A stretch of 64,000 bases of DNA from Mesostigma viride (GCA_009746045.1 RPFO01001819.1:1-64000), one strand, 5' to 3'; counted from the first letter of the stretch, positions 23,141 to 36,600 are shown. The notes: generated by a model not told the origin, from the sequence alone. Made by a program: numbers and translations.

Positions 23141-24990
23141 CCACGGCCTTGCTAGGGAACACTCAAGCGCCCATGTTGTTGCCCAACAACATGTTGGTAG
23201 CATGGTTGGACCATGCATGCTTTATTACTTGATATATTATGTTGTCTTATTGATGTATGGAATGCCTGCCATTAGTGGAGCTGTTATGTGGTTGTTATGC
23301 ATTCATGACTCATCATTTTGACTTAGTCCGGCGATGATGATAGCTGGTCCGACCGGTCAGTCGCGGTCTCATTCATGCCGCAAATGGATGTCACTTGTCA
23401 GTGTGTTCTGCACCTTGCCATGATGAGTGATATCCATGCATAACTATGCCCTAAAGGCACGAACCCGAAAGGCCCATTCATAACCATGCAGGCCAAACTG
23501 CACACTGCCGTATTCTAGTGACGTATTCTGCCGGGCTCCACGTCTATACCCGTATTTTCGAGGCCGGCGTATTTGACGTACCGACGTATTTGCCAACCTG
23601 GCAGTGTTGGGCAGCTGGCTATGGCCTATAACCGGCGTGGGAGTAAACTGACTGACTGACGAGTCCGTCGGGTAACCGGCCTGACTGACTGAGTCGTCAG
23701 TCGACAAGTCGACGACTCAACTGTTCAGCATCAGCTATTTATGTGGCCTAAAGGCTAAAATTGGGGTGCTGGTGAAACCGTGGACCTAGAAGAGCTCCTA
23801 GAAGGCTAGAACTAAATATGATACATACAATCGACTGAATCAAGGCGGTCGAACGTAAGCTTACAATGCAGCTGATAAATATAAAAAATGGCAACTTGGC
23901 AAATGTCCGGATTCGCTAAAAATCGGAATGACAATTTCCCGCAGGTTTACTGCGGAAATAAGGGCATAGGATTGTGTCCATTACGTGCGCTTTAGATCCC
24001 TTATATCCTGAACATAATATACTTCGGGAATCAAGGTCCAGGGGGATTTTTTTTTAACAGGCAGTTACCGTCTTTGTCAATGATGGGGTTCCGAGCACGT
24101 GAACCGAGGCAAGGGTCGGGTGGTGCCTGGTATTTTTGCCAGGATTCGGGTGATCACGGGGCATCCTAGGTACGCGTGCTCGGTAACTAATGAGCGGCTC
24201 AGCTGGCTTGCAGTACTGGCTTTAGTAAACATTTTAGAGTCTATATAGGCATTTTAGGGCAGATCGCCATGTATTGAGATAATTAACCTAGTAAGGACGA
24301 GAGTTGGTAGGTAGAGGGGTTTCACGTAAAAGCTGGCAGGAGAGCGACCGCTGTGGACATGCTTACAATATCAGGAACGTGGTTTTCTTCACCACTTGAT
24401 TGGTGGCCGATATTAACCTGCATCCTGCCTTTCCCACCACCCGCTTCCACCACTCGTTGAACAAAATAAACCGTCTTACACCATTCTGGTGAACATGCTG
24501 TACTTAACCTCAGTGTGCGCTACTTTGCTGGACATTGTCCTCGTATAGCCCACGCCGCCTCGTACATGACACTGCCGCGCCGTATCCTTGCATGCCCGCT
24601 CCTCTATCGGCCGTCTATCCGCTCGTCCATCCTGCCCTGAAGAAACAGTTACGCCAAAGGCGTAGCTGCGACCGCAGGATCTTGTTGCAGAGTCACGCGG
24701 CTAGACAGTGCCTTGAAGTTAGAGAAGCAAGATAGGACAGGCGACCGGTCAAAGAACACCGGTTATTTCTTGTCTAGAAAGGCAGCTTCATTTCTAACCC
24801 ATGTGTGCATATCTGGTTGTAAATCTGCCCCATCCACGCTATGGCATTGCTAGCCCTATCTCGGTAATTATACCATTGTCCTTATATCCTCGGTAATTAT
24901 ATGTCAACAGTTATATCTCGGCACTTTTGTCTACTGGCCATCTCCTCTAGTGGCCAGACCCCAATGGTGACGATGTTAGTTGACATGTCC
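23141..24990. other. Non-coding stretch with a lone hAT-like end
   Basis: No gene is seen. At 23520-23600 the minus strand reads CAGGTTGGCAAATACGTC and goes on with several AATACG motifs, very like the left end of the hAT element in element 1 (CAGGTTGGAAAATACG). It therefore looks like one terminus of the same family; no matching other end was found. Otherwise AT-rich and unremarkable, with a short T9 run near 24048. Confidence 0.4.
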
Positions 24991-25046
24991 TTCTTTACTA
25001 CGTGGTGCCCCCTGGAGACACGAGGATGCTCTAAAGGGGCACTCCC

Positions 25047-25337
25047 TTGCTGAGGGCTGTCTTGCCCCCCTCGCAACACTACCTGGCTCAATTGCTGCGC
25101 AGGCCATCGAAGGACACGGTCTACTGTCGAGAGGAGAGGGGCCAGCAGCAGGCGCCGCTCATGCGCGAGAGGGCAGCGGCCCTAGCAGCAATGAGCACGC
25201 TACTAGAACTGCTCCGTGCCCCGTGGACGGTGGTTTGAGAGCCTACCCAGCGCGTGGCGCATCAGCACGCACATCGCGCCATGGCTCGCTTCATGCAGGG
25301 CCTGCACGAGTTACGGGGCGGCGACGTGCCTAATGAG
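25047..25337 (+). pseudogene. Possible upstream exon(s) of the coiled-coil gene, with a stop
   Basis: A frame reading ERAAALAAMSTLLELLRAPW ends at TGA (25236-25238). The same frame resumes after a CAG at 25248-25250 as RVAHQHAHRAMARFMQGLHE, then LRGGDVPNE, up to a GTGAGA donor at 25338. Spliced phase 0 to the exon at 25836 this would give ...GGDVPNE-AEINRKKAY. The stop cannot be removed by a normal-sized intron, so either the model is wrong or the exon is damaged. Confidence 0.3.
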
Positions 25338-25480
25338 GTGAGAGGGAGGATTCGCGGCGCGCCCAATCAGGTGAGAGGGAGGGGCGGTGACATGCCTAAT
25401 GAGGTGAGAGGGAGGGGTGGCGGCGCGCTTAAATGGGGTGAGAGGGAGGGGTGGTGCTGTGCCGAACGAGGTGAGAGGCC
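25338..25480. repeat. 33-bp tandem repeat of a splice-donor-like junction
   Basis: AATGAG-GTGAGAGGGAGG and variants recur with GTGAG at 25338, 25371, 25404, 25438 and 25471 (33, 33, 34, 33 bp apart). Each unit therefore carries its own donor-like GTGAGA. If read through, the first three units encode an 11-residue repeat (VRGRGGDMPNE type). Confidence 0.8.
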
Positions 25481-25835
25481 ACACGAGACCTCGGCACCTT
25501 CCCCCATCATCTACTGGTCTTGATCGCGCCGCGTGTTGCCGTGTTCCTCACTAGAGGTGGGTTCCCCTACCCAGGAATGGCGGCTCGCCCACTATGCTCG
25601 CCACACTGTATGCGCTTAGCTACCCCTAGGTGCCCGCTGGCTGACTCTTGTAGTCTATGCTTGTTGGCTGGTCCTTACGCCCGCTTGCCTACGCCCCATG
25701 ACCATGCGTATGAGTGGCCTTGACCCGTGCGACCCAACCTTCCCCACCCACGCGTACACAATTGCGACCCAACTTTTTTTCCTTTCGCCCCTTTCCCCCT
25801 TGCTTCCCTTGCCCTCCCCCCCCCCCCCCGCTCAG

Positions 25836-27461
25836 GCGGAGATAAACCGCAAGAAGGCGTACGCCGAGGAGCTGCAGCGACAGGTGGGGGTGGGGGACTA
25901 GATGTTGCTGGTAGATGGATGTTGGTGGCAAATGCATGTGGGTGGGTGCTGCGTGTTGGTGGTGCTGCAGGTTGGTGAGGGACTGCACTGTTCTTTTGTT
26001 TGTGGGGGGCCACGCCTCGTATCTTGTGGCCGACGTCTCTGTTGTTGGTGCAGACTGCACGTATTGCTTGTTGGTAGGGGGCAATTTCCCCTGTGTTGGT
26101 TTTTGCGCATGTTTGTGGCATGAGGGCACACTTTTCTGTTGTTGGCAGCGCCATTCATTCATCTTGGCCGTGTCTGCTGGCTGGTTCTAAACTAGGCTTT
26201 CAGCATGGCTCCTAGGGTTCAATCTTGGGTGTTTCGTGTAGGAATGGAGATGAACATCTGAGGCCTTGGTCTGATCTGGTGGCAGCTGTGACGGAGGGTC
26301 GAGTGTTGCCTAGTAATGAACAATAGCCTTCTCGCTTCACATGGTTTTGAATGGCATTCCTTTCCATCGTTGTATGTCTGTGAAGCTATGTAAGCGGAAA
26401 GATTGGCTTGGAAGCATGCACCGCTGTAGGTCATCGCTCTTAATTAATTAATTAAGAAGATACCTCCGTGGGGAGGATATGTAACACATATCCCTGAGAA
26501 GGGGCATATGGTTTTTAATACATTCTAGGCGACAACCTGCAGGTGGTGGGTGTAAACTGCCACCTACTCGGGGTGCACAATTGAGGTGCACCTGCACCAC
26601 CATGTATTCCATCAGCTGTGCAAAGTTGCGGACATGGGGTGGAAGATGATTATGGCTAAGCGATGGCTAGGGCATGATGGCGTCTCAGCAGAGAGTGGCG
26701 CTCTGCACGGGCAAAGCATGGCTGACTCATAGCGGATGCAGTAAGGCTGCCCCATGGTCCAGAGCCCACAGATAGCCTTGGAACACATTTAGAGGCGCCG
26801 TTTTGGGAGAATACAAAGGCCCCTCCCGGAGCCTGAGGAGTTTTAGGGGCATACCCAGGGTTAACCCACAACCCCCATCAGTCTCAGTCATCGCTCTTGG
26901 TCTGTTCAAATTGCAGTTCCAGCGGCAAATGATACATATCAGGATTAGGTGGACCAGCTGCTTGGGACACATGTCGTCTGTGGACCCACCCCTTCCGCTT
27001 TCTCCTCGGAACATCATGAAGCTTGTCTGTCTCTGTCCTGCCTCTCCCGTTGGTTCCCAGCTCGCTCGACTGGGTCGCCGTGTGTTGCTGGCATCCCGCG
27101 CTCTTCTCCTGCCAAAGCATTTCCGCCCCTTACCTATGCATGCGCCCTGGCTCCCGTATGCGCCATGCTCTCACGAACGTTTGGTCACGGACCGCGTTTG
27201 GCCCAGTTGCCACTGTGCCCTCGCTGTGCCCTGCGCGCCCTGCGCTTGCCTACCCTGCCATGTGTGCGTGCATGGACCACGTCATGCATGCCGCGCGCTT
27301 GCCACCGTGTCATGCATGCCGTGTGCCAGATGCAAGAGAAGGAGGCGCGCAAGCGGCAGGAGAAGGAGGCGCGGTTGCGGGAAGAAGAGGAGGACCGCGC
27401 GCGATGGGAGGCAGCGCGCGCCAAGCCGGCAGCGCAGCAGCCACCACCGCAGCAGCGTGCA

Positions 27462-27492
<31 letters not shown>

Positions 27493-30257
27493 CACAACAA
27501 CCGCCGCCTCGCCAGCAGGGCCCCCGACAGGACTACGGGGCCCAGGACGGGTACGGTCAGGGGGGGGTTGGCGGAGGCCAGCTGCAAGCATACAGCAACC
27601 CGCAGCGACGACCCGACGGGGCCGACCCCTTTGACGCGCTGCGCCGGCGCGCGGACGGGGGCGGCGGGATGGATCCAGGCGGCGGCGGCAATCAGTGGGC
27701 CATTGTGCCGCAGCGCTACAATAATGGTGGCGGAGGCGACATGATGTCCCCCGATCGCCGCAATGGCGGCGGCGGGGGCTACTTTGCCCCCTCAGACAAG
27801 TTCCTTCATGCGCAGGCGCTGCAGCAGGCGTTCCACGGGGGCGCGCTCATACAGGCCGGCGGCAGCCCAGGGGGCGGCTGGGACCCTGTGGGCGGCTCCT
27901 CCCTGGCCAGCCCTGGGGTTGCGGGCGGCAGCGGCATATTCTCGGCGCCGCCCGTGGCGCTGCAGGCGTTCCACGAGCGGCTGAAAATAGAGGCGGACGA
28001 CGCGGCACGGCTGGCTCGGGCCACCGCGGAGGGCATCTCCCGGCTGGCCAACCTGCGCGCGGAACTAGAGTTGGAGCGCCGCATGACAGAGGAGGCCACG
28101 GCGGTGCGGGCAGGGCCCATGCTGGCGCAGCTCGTGGCCCAGGGGGCGTCAGGTGGCACGCGCGAGGCGGACTTTGAGGCTGGGATGATCGCTGCGGGGT
28201 TTGTGGATGGTGCGTGATGTGCGGGGAGTTGGGTGTGCGCGGCTGCTCATGGTGGGTGGCTCTCTTTGCACAGGTAGTGTTGAAGTGGAACTGTACGGTA
28301 GCCCATGGCTGGCTGTGGTGGGCCAGGAGGGCACTTGTTTTAACGGCAGTTGGTTTGTGTTGTGCGCATGGTATTAGGCACATCGTATCTGTGTTTAGGT
28401 ACTGTGTAGGACTGGTGCTATCAACCCCAGCCAGCGGGAATGTGGCAGTGTGTGGGAGGGTGCAGAGTGGGGATCTGCCAGCGAGGCAGTGACAACGAAA
28501 GGGAGGGAGGAAGAACCAAAAGCGATACTACCTTTGCTGGAGGCTTGTTAGGCTTCCTTCCACCAGTCTCCTTAGCCTTGTTAGCCTTTACCCTTGTTTA
28601 CCCTTGTTGTTAGCCTTACTTCCGCCAGTCTCCTTACCCTTGTTAGCCTGTACCCTTGTTTACCCTTGTTGTTAGCCTTACTTCCACCAGTCTCCTTACC
28701 CTTGTTAGCCTTAACCCTTGTTTACCCTTGTTGTTAGCTTTACCTCGGCCAGTCTCCTTACCCTTGTTAGCCTTGACCCTTGTTTACCCTTGTTGTTAGC
28801 CTTACTTCCGCCAGTCTCCTCCAGAGGGACTGTTTTGATGGAGCCATTTGCGTACAAGGTTCCTGACGACAGTGCCTTTGCTGTCTGCTGTCTGTATCGC
28901 AATTCTCCTGCTACCCATCTCCCATGGATCAGGTATCCCGACGGCCCTACACGCTTGGCTGTCTATCTGCGGTTGAGGAACCCATCACACACCCGTGGGT
29001 GCCATGTTCTCCTGATAATGAACTTGGGGTCTCCCTACGTAAAGAAGATATGTGACAAGGTCGTGATTCGGTCGCCTGGAAACAACATCGGTCTCTGCCC
29101 CGCATGCGTGCCCTCCCACATTCCCGTCACTGCCCCTTTTACGTGCCCTCGCATATTCCTTCCGTGCACCCTTCCACAGGCTATGAGCTCGGGTTGGATG
29201 CAGGCCCCAACGCGCACCTGCCCGCAGAGACCGCGCTGGTGTTCGCCGATGGACGGTTGGAGCGGCTGGGCCATGGGCCGGGGGGGGGGAGGGCCACCAG
29301 GTAGTGCGGCCGGGCAGGGACGTGCAGGGGGGGGGAACCCAGCGTCCCGGGCCGCCAGCCGCGCAGCTGCCAAGGGCCCACCTGGCGACCCTCTGGGGGA
29401 CGCTGCGATGACGGGCCAAGGGGACTCGTTTGCGGGGGGGAGACGGGGGAGCGAGGCCGCGGTCCCGCCTGCCACCATGCAGCCCCGCAGCTTTGGTAAC
29501 GACGACGTCCCCATCGGTGCGCCGGGTGCGAGGACGAAGAACTTTAGCAACGACGACGTCCCTGTGGGGGGCCAGGGCGGGTGAGTGGCGCCGCGCTGCC
29601 TTCTGTAGCTGGTGATGGGTGAGGATGATATGCCGTCGTGGCCTGTCCCACTTGAGTAGCGAACAGAGCAGCTGAAGGACCCAAGTATGGTTTTTGTTGC
29701 TGGCACCTTTGCAGAGGTGCTGCGGCAAGCCTTGCCCACAGCTGGCCGCCGAGGTATCGCGTCGACTAGTCTTGTTGACATGTGGACGTGCGCGTACCAA
29801 CCTGCTAGGGTCAACACAACCCAATCGACACCCGAGGACACGAACACATGGAGAACCAGCCCTCTTTGTTGCAGTGAACCCAACTAGTGGACACCTCTCT
29901 ATAGAAACCTGCAGGGGGGGAACAGGTAGGGGCTTGCCAATGTCAGAGAAGGTGAGCGAGGAATGAGGAGCCAGCAGGCGGGCATCTGGTAGAGGGGACG
30001 TAGTTCATCCTTATCTGGTCCCAGTTGTCTACTATCCTGTAAACGGTTACATGTATGCCATGGTCGGTTGGAACTCTTGCTTGCTCTCACCTTTTTTCCT
30101 TTTCTTGCTTGTGCGCGTGCCCTTGTCTTAATCACGCAGGGGCCCAAAGCCAACTAGTTATGGGAACGATGATGTGCCAATTGGGGGCGGTAGAAGCAAA
30201 CCAAACAAACCGGATGGGGCGCCCAGGCCAAAGAAAGGGGAACTTCTCATCATCTAG
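25836..30257 (+). CDS. Spliced coiled-coil protein, CSPP1-like (centrosome/spindle-pole type)
   Basis: Four exons fit together in phase: 25836-25883, 27330-28209, 29180-29580 and 30140-30257 (TAG), all with GT-AG introns. Exon 1 AEINRKKAYAEELQRQ runs phase 0 into MQEKEARKRQEKEARLREEE, a highly charged coiled coil like that of CSPP1-family centrosome and cilium proteins. A Gln-, Gly- and Pro-rich linker and a second helical part (ERLKIEADDAARLARATAEG) follow. Exon 3 starts GYELGLDAGPNAHLPAETAL and exon 3/4 carry the repeat S(F/Y)GNDDVPIG three times, once across the last intron, which strongly supports that join. Within exon 3 a run of ten Gs (29280-29289) carries one base too many to connect the two parts in frame. 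Upstream exons and the start codon are not resolved. The family name is tentative. Confidence 0.55.
28563..28830. repeat. 62-bp tandem repeat in an intron
   Basis: CCAGTCTCC recurs at 28563, 28625, 28687, 28749 and 28811, exactly 62 bp apart; the units contain TTACCCTTGTTAGCC and TTTACCCTTGTTGTTAGC. The pyrimidine-rich units lie in the intron before the exon at 29180, and the last copy ends in CTCCTCCAG, an acceptor-like sequence. Confidence 0.92.
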
Positions 30258-33200
30258 CCTCCATCTGGATTGTGTTGGCATGCTAAAACTTGCGTACCGG
30301 GCACGCACTGTGAGCTCTACGTGCTTCTATGTATGAGCTACCTGGCTGGGAGCATAGTTGGTGTAGGTTTTTCGAAGCGACACATTGTCCAGAAATTTAA
30401 CCGTCTCGTCGGCTAGGTTGGCATGACCCTAGCAGTAAGAGACTGATTGCTGTACTGTGGCGCGAAATTCGAATTGATATGCTATGGCGGACATAAACGG
30501 CGATAACTACCAAGTTTGGTCCTCGAACTAGGTCGGATTCGTCACGACCCACTCGCCATTTCATTACGCATCGACCAAGCTCAGTCTTGACGATGGTTAC
30601 CTAGAAACCAGGGCGCAAAGAATTACCGCCTACTGCAGCTCGTGCAGGCGACGCCCCACAGGCGCCGTGTCGTATCATTATGTCCTAGACTATCACTTGG
30701 AAGACATATCCACAGCAATAGAGCACTCATGTGTGTGATCCACTATATTTTTCAAGGTGAAAATGATAGGTGTGGTCCATGACGGCACCACCACCTTCAT
30801 GACAGGCAGCGCAGCCAGCCGATTCTAAAGATTGCAATAATGCTTTATGATGAAAGCAATGTCCAAACAATTCATTCCATAACATTTGACAAGTTGCAAC
30901 AAATGCCGAGTTGTGCTGTCGCAATTGTAAGAGTAACTATCCTTGAGACCCATCGATATCGATCACAACAGACCGACCATGACGCCTCTGGGGCGCAACC
31001 GTGTTTCTATTCCCACTATTACCAATCCACCAACATTTGATTAAAACAATAAGTGGGCAATTACAGAACCCATGAGTGAGCCTGCCACGCTGCACCCATT
31101 TCATGATTGATTGTAGTTCTCGTTACCCTAGAAACAAACACAAGAAGAGGGAGGGAGGGCGGGACAAGAAAAAGAGACCTAGAACATCGTGCAATTGGCA
31201 CTTTAGGGCGGCGTAGCCCGGGCTCGCCTCATGAGCCGTCAGCAACAGTAACTTAATTGCTACTTAACTTAACGAACTAGAAATGGCCATACAAAACTGG
31301 CCAACTAATTCTAACTCATGGAACCGGTCCAGCCCAAGGCCCACCGTCCCGTAGTACCACTCACATAGCGGCGTTCATTCTCATCTGTTATAAAGAAACT
31401 ACGTTCAGAGAACACCGATTCTATTCCCACTATTACCAATCCACCAACATTTGATTAAAACAATAAGTGGGCAATTACAGAACCCATGAGTGAGCCTGCC
31501 ACGCTGCACCCATTTCATGATTGATTGTAGTTCTCGTTACCCAACCCCCCTTTCCTGGTGCTTTATCTCCAAAGCTCCGCCAACCACTTTCGCTCAGTGG
31601 CTCTCGAGGCTGCCCTGCCGCAACGGTCACGACCATTACAATCGCCGGCGGCTGTAGCGAGCCTCATGCACGATAACCCTTCGCAGGGCCCCCCCCAGCC
31701 TTCCACCCTCGGCCAGTAAAAGAGGGTGTTGAATGTGCACGCAAAGACAAGGAAGAAGACGCCTCGTTTAACGATCACGGACCTCCCTCAAAGGCCAGTG
31801 CCGCCCTAACGTGACGACAACTTGTAGGACGACACCCGATGCCACCATATCTCGATTACTGTCAACGTTGTCACCTGGGGGAGTAACTTTCCATATTTCA
31901 GGTTTTAGTTGATGAGCAGGCTCTCATCACACACCCCAGCGGCCGATAAAGCGCAAGCGCAACTGGGCCGGCCAAAATATTTGGTCCTGCCCGGCCCAGG
32001 TCCGTCTGTTAAACTGGCCCCTTAAGTCTCGGTCTGAATCGAAATATTGCATAATTCCGGAATTCGTCCCCACCACATTCCCGAGACCTCACGCACCCAT
32101 AAGAGCGGATGCTGGTAAATATTTTTCTACTTTCGCGAGGGCCGACAGATTTGTCGTCCATCACAGTGCCCACTAAAAGTAACCCGACCACCCTTCCTTC
32201 GGCAGTCAGCAGTCAGGAACTGCAACCCTGCTGCGACATTCCGCAGCAAAGCGGTAGGCACTGCAGCGTGGCACGGAAATCTTACTCATGGTTTCAGAGT
32301 TCCGTACAGGTGCCACGCGCAGGCAAACGCGAAGTATTTTATAGTCTCTCGTCGGCCAAGAACCCAGCTGCGGGGAGAAAACCGACGAGGGTAATTTTAA
32401 TTTCTTTTTCACAGTCACGTGACTGTTCAAGCTATGTCAGTCACGCGCCATCTCTAATCGGCCACCGCCAGCCAAATAGGCTGACGCGATTAGGGCAGCA
32501 TTAAATTTCTTGTAATCCGCCATACCCATACCCCATACATCCGATGACAAGAAAAAGAGACCTAGAACATCGTGCAAATGGCACTTTAGGGCGGCGTAGC
32601 CCGGCCGGGCTCGCCTCATGAGCCGTCAGCAACAGTAACTTAATTGCTACTTAACTTAACGAACTAGAAATGGCCATACAAAACTGGCCAACTAATTCTA
32701 ACTCATGGAACCGGTCCAGCCCAAGGCCCACCGTCCCGTAGTACCACTCACATAGCGGCGTTCATTCTCATCTGTTATAAAGAAACTACGTTCAGAGAAC
32801 ACCGATTACTTTCGTCATAATCTATATCAACTGCGTGGCTCTGCGCTCATGTCCCAGCTACTGGCACGCTGGCCAACAACGAACCGACCCTTTCCCAGGA
32901 CTGTTCCCGAGTCAGCAGAACGTTTCTCGTCCACAATGCAAACAACATCCCTTAAACGGATCAAACCACTGTCAATCCTATCAACCATCGGACGTCATGG
33001 CAATGACATGCAACCACTCACGGGGGCTGCTCCGGGCTGTTCAAGAAGTTTAACCCCATGAAGACAACAACTGACTAGTTGTGAGGGAGAGAAACGAGCG
33101 AACAATGACCTCCATGGCCAAGGCTCGTTCCCTTTATCTATTTTCAAAAGTGCTGCCGACGCCATAGCACTAGCTGTCAAATTCTGGCTGCGTGCGCGCC

Positions 33201-33687
33201 ACACTATGTGTGCGCATTTCCCAGCAATACAGCAAATCGTATGTGCTGCCAATCCTGCCTGCTTGTCACAACAAATTTCAGGCTTTGGCGCGCTCATGCG
33301 ATGAGCGACGAGTGTGCGCATCAATCAAATCAGTCTGCGCAGCAGCAAGACAATAATAATTACGCGTGACGCTCAGTCATCATTAAACATAGTGACTGTG
33401 CTGTCCGATATCTATTAACGGTAGACTGTACATACTACAATTAAAGAAAATATTCAGCCACATGCGTCGTAGAGTTGGGTACTAGCATCCGGCGCGGCGC
33501 TTCACACTGGCCTGTATATACCCAGACTTGAACAAATCCAAGCCAAACGGCTACTGCGGCACCAAACCAACGGAACTGAACAAGACGTAAATGATTCGGT
33601 GAACAGCCGTTTCTCGAGTGCATGGATCGACTTAGATCACGGACGTGACAGCCGGCTATAGAAGAAGGAACGGGCTACGCTCAGGCT
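30258..33687. repeat. Gene-poor stretch with interleaved direct repeats A and B
   Basis: Repeat A (124 bp, TTCTATTCCCACTATTACC... to CGTTACCC) is at 31005-31128 and 31419-31542. Repeat B (GACAAGAAAAAGAGACC... to AACACCGATT, about 260 bp) is at 31163-31420 and 32546-32807; its second copy has 4 extra bases (CCGG). B1 runs directly into A2, giving the order A-B-A-B. No recognisable gene is present. A 71-codon frame at 31778-31563 (minus) starts with a hydrophobic signal-like segment (MIVKRGVFFLVFACTF) but has no other support. Confidence 0.8.
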
Positions 33688-36600
33688 ATGGAATCTGCCG
33701 CCAAGAAACATGGGCTTAGATCTCCCCGAGGCCACACTGGAATGGCCCGGGCCCTGTCATTCGCAGCCCCTGCCGACTCGGGGAACACCGCTACTAAAGT
33801 CCATAATGCACCCTTCGACGCTGCAGCATTTGCTAACGGCACAGCTGATGTGCAGGTCTTTCTGACCCTGTCTCCTCGGCAGCACCTAGTGGAATTGCTC
33901 ACAGAGCTTATGCGGCAAGGCCGCCCCCTACTTTGGCCTCACGGCCACCGCCTGGGCTCTCTGCTATCACTCTGGTCTCCGACCCTTGATCAAGACCTGG
34001 CCTCGCTGCATAAACGTGCATGAATTGCGCGTCGTTGCCACCACGCTGCTGGGAAATTCGGAGCTGCTGTCAGTACCCGGATCTGCGGCAGCAGCAGCCC
34101 TTGTCGGTACGGTGGCAAAGAAGATGGCCACAGAGCTAACAAATTCTGATTTCGCGGGCCTGCACTTGCCTGTGGCGCTCGAGGACAACGTGGTCAACAA
34201 GGTGGCGGCCCACTGAGGTCGCCGGCACACAGACGGAGACGGTCGCCGGCTGCCACCCTAGCGGCACAGGTGGCCGGCAATTTAGCGGACAAAGTGGAGG
34301 CGCAGGTGGCAAAGGCGGCCCCGAGCTACGAATTCATGGCTAGCAATCCCATTCAGGACATCGCAAGTACCACCGCCCAGGCGGTCTCCCAGAACTTTGC
34401 CGACCGGGACACCAGAGAGCGGCGCGGCCGCACCATTAGGCCTCCGCAATGTGGCGGCCAGTTATTCCCCCGCAGGAGACGGGGCTGAGCCTATCAAGCA
34501 GACAACCATCATGCCTTAACTCTGATCTCGAAGGAACTCATCAGCAACTTCCGCGCCTAGAGGACAGTGTCACAGTTGATGACACCGTCTGCCGCCTACC
34601 AGGACGCGCAGACGCGCCGGTGGCGCTCGTGCTTACGTGCCCCATCAGCATGCAAGCATTTTATACACTGACACCGGACCAAGCTACCAAGGAGCTTGGG
34701 TTGGAGCCTCAATGACGATCTGACCCCGGAGTAGCTTAGCGCCCGCCGGGCCCGGCTGGCCGCGGCGGCACAGGAGGACGCGAAGAAGGCCCTCGCTGAC
34801 TGCACAAAGAAGGTGCGGCTGTAGTGGAAGGACAACGCATGGAAAATGGAGCTAGGTTACCTCGCGGGAGGTCCCCACGCCGAGGGCGGACACGCGGCGG
34901 GGTAGGGAGTAGGCCCTCCCCGCCGGCCCCACACCGCGATCGAGCAGCTGCCGGGGGGTTGGCCAGTTATACCACCCCCCATATGTACCCGTCGTCCGAT
35001 GGCCCGGCTGAGCATGTCTTGGATAGCCCAATCTCACGGACGACGCAACGGAGTCAAAGCTCTGACCTTAATCGCCAACTTCGATCGTTAGGAGCGCCTC
35101 AGTGGCAGCTGGCTTTTGCCACCCGGCACTCCCAACAACAGTATGCTGCATTCTTTGACCCCAAGACCAGGCGCGCAAGTTGCGCCGCTCGCTTGGAGGG
35201 TCACTGCCATATGCGCGTTGAAAATTGCTACGTTATCTCACGCCACACACACCCCGCCAGCCTCTCCCCAACCCCCTGCCGAAGTGCCGATACCGCGGCC
35301 GGTCCCCGGCGGCGCCCCTTGCTGGGTCATTGCCGGCACCACTCGCTACCCATCGCTACCTACCTTGCTTGATTGAGGTCCGCACCGGCGCACCCTGCCC
35401 AGGGGGGATGCCCCCCCTGCGGGCCAACGAGCTTGTCCACTGCTATACCGCCTATATGGAATTGATGTGCTCGGTGTTCAAGAGCACCGGCGCTCTAGGA
35501 GGGCCCGTTCAGCGTGTCACCCTTCTTCTACTACGATGGTAAGTGCTGTGCCCGGCCCAGCGCATGCGCCGGGTCAAGGGGGCCGGCCGGGGTGGGCTTG
35601 TTGTGCCGTGCTCCCCCGGTGACCGCTGCCGCCCAACTCGTGCATGGACCAAAAAGTTTGCTCTAATCGGATCCTTCAGTGCACTTTCCGCTCCCGCTTG
35701 AAGGACGGAACCCCATTATGCTCTCAGCCATTGTCGGCTTTGCCCCGCATTCTGGGCACCCTGCATGCTGAAGACCGCAAAGCGTTTTTCAACCAGTTGC
35801 TCGACCTTGAGAGACAGATCCCACACGTCAATACATCGTTGTGCCATCATCAGTTGGATGCCAATTGATGCGACGTCCCTGCCCGTGGGCTGCCGGGGCT
35901 GCATCATTGTACGCACTGCGCCTAAAGTGATAGTAATGCCAACACCCCCCTCCTATACTCACCGAGGGGGACTTTACAGCTGCCAATAATACGTACGCTG
36001 TTTGCTAAGCCGCCTGATGCGCTAGTGACCTTTGTGGGCCCCGCGCGCAGCCGGCGGCTGGCTCGGTACTCCCCCACTGCGGCAGTGTGTTTGCTTGGCC
36101 GGACTATGATACTTGTGCTCAAGTGCTGGCGTTCTTCCGTCATCGATGCCTGTACGCTGACCACCCTGGAATTGTCACATAGGATCAGGAGTGCCGCATG
36201 GTCACCGCAATTAACCTTGCGCCTAGCCGCCTACTCACCCTACTGTCATCATGCAGGCCCCCGGGCGCTGCCGCCCACGCCCACGCCCTGATTGGACCTG
36301 CCTACGCCCCGTCCGCAGGCGCCGGGAGAAGTGGTCAGAGGAGGAGAAGCGTTGCGACGCAATCAGGTCCGCCTGAAGTCGTGGCTGCGCAACTGTTGAT
36401 GTACCTGGATGCCGAACGCGGCCCGGACCTCACGCCACCGGCTACGAACCATGTTCATGCGATCAGAACGTGGATTGTTGCTCTCATGCGGTCGCTGAGT
36501 CCCTGATCGAGCAACCCGGCGCCCGCCCAGGGCTCGATCCCCGCTATACGTGCGCGATGCCCGGGTGGTCGCCGCCCGGCTGGGGCTAGCACAGGCCAGT

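Noticed and set aside
28718-29584. One 288-codon continuous exon from 28718 to 29584
   Set aside because: The frame begins within the 62-bp tandem repeat, and a good acceptor at 29179 in another phase joins the upstream exon correctly (YELGLDAG...).
31563-31778. Small secreted protein on the minus strand
   Set aside because: Only a hydrophobic start and 71 codons; no splice context, homologue or repeat support.
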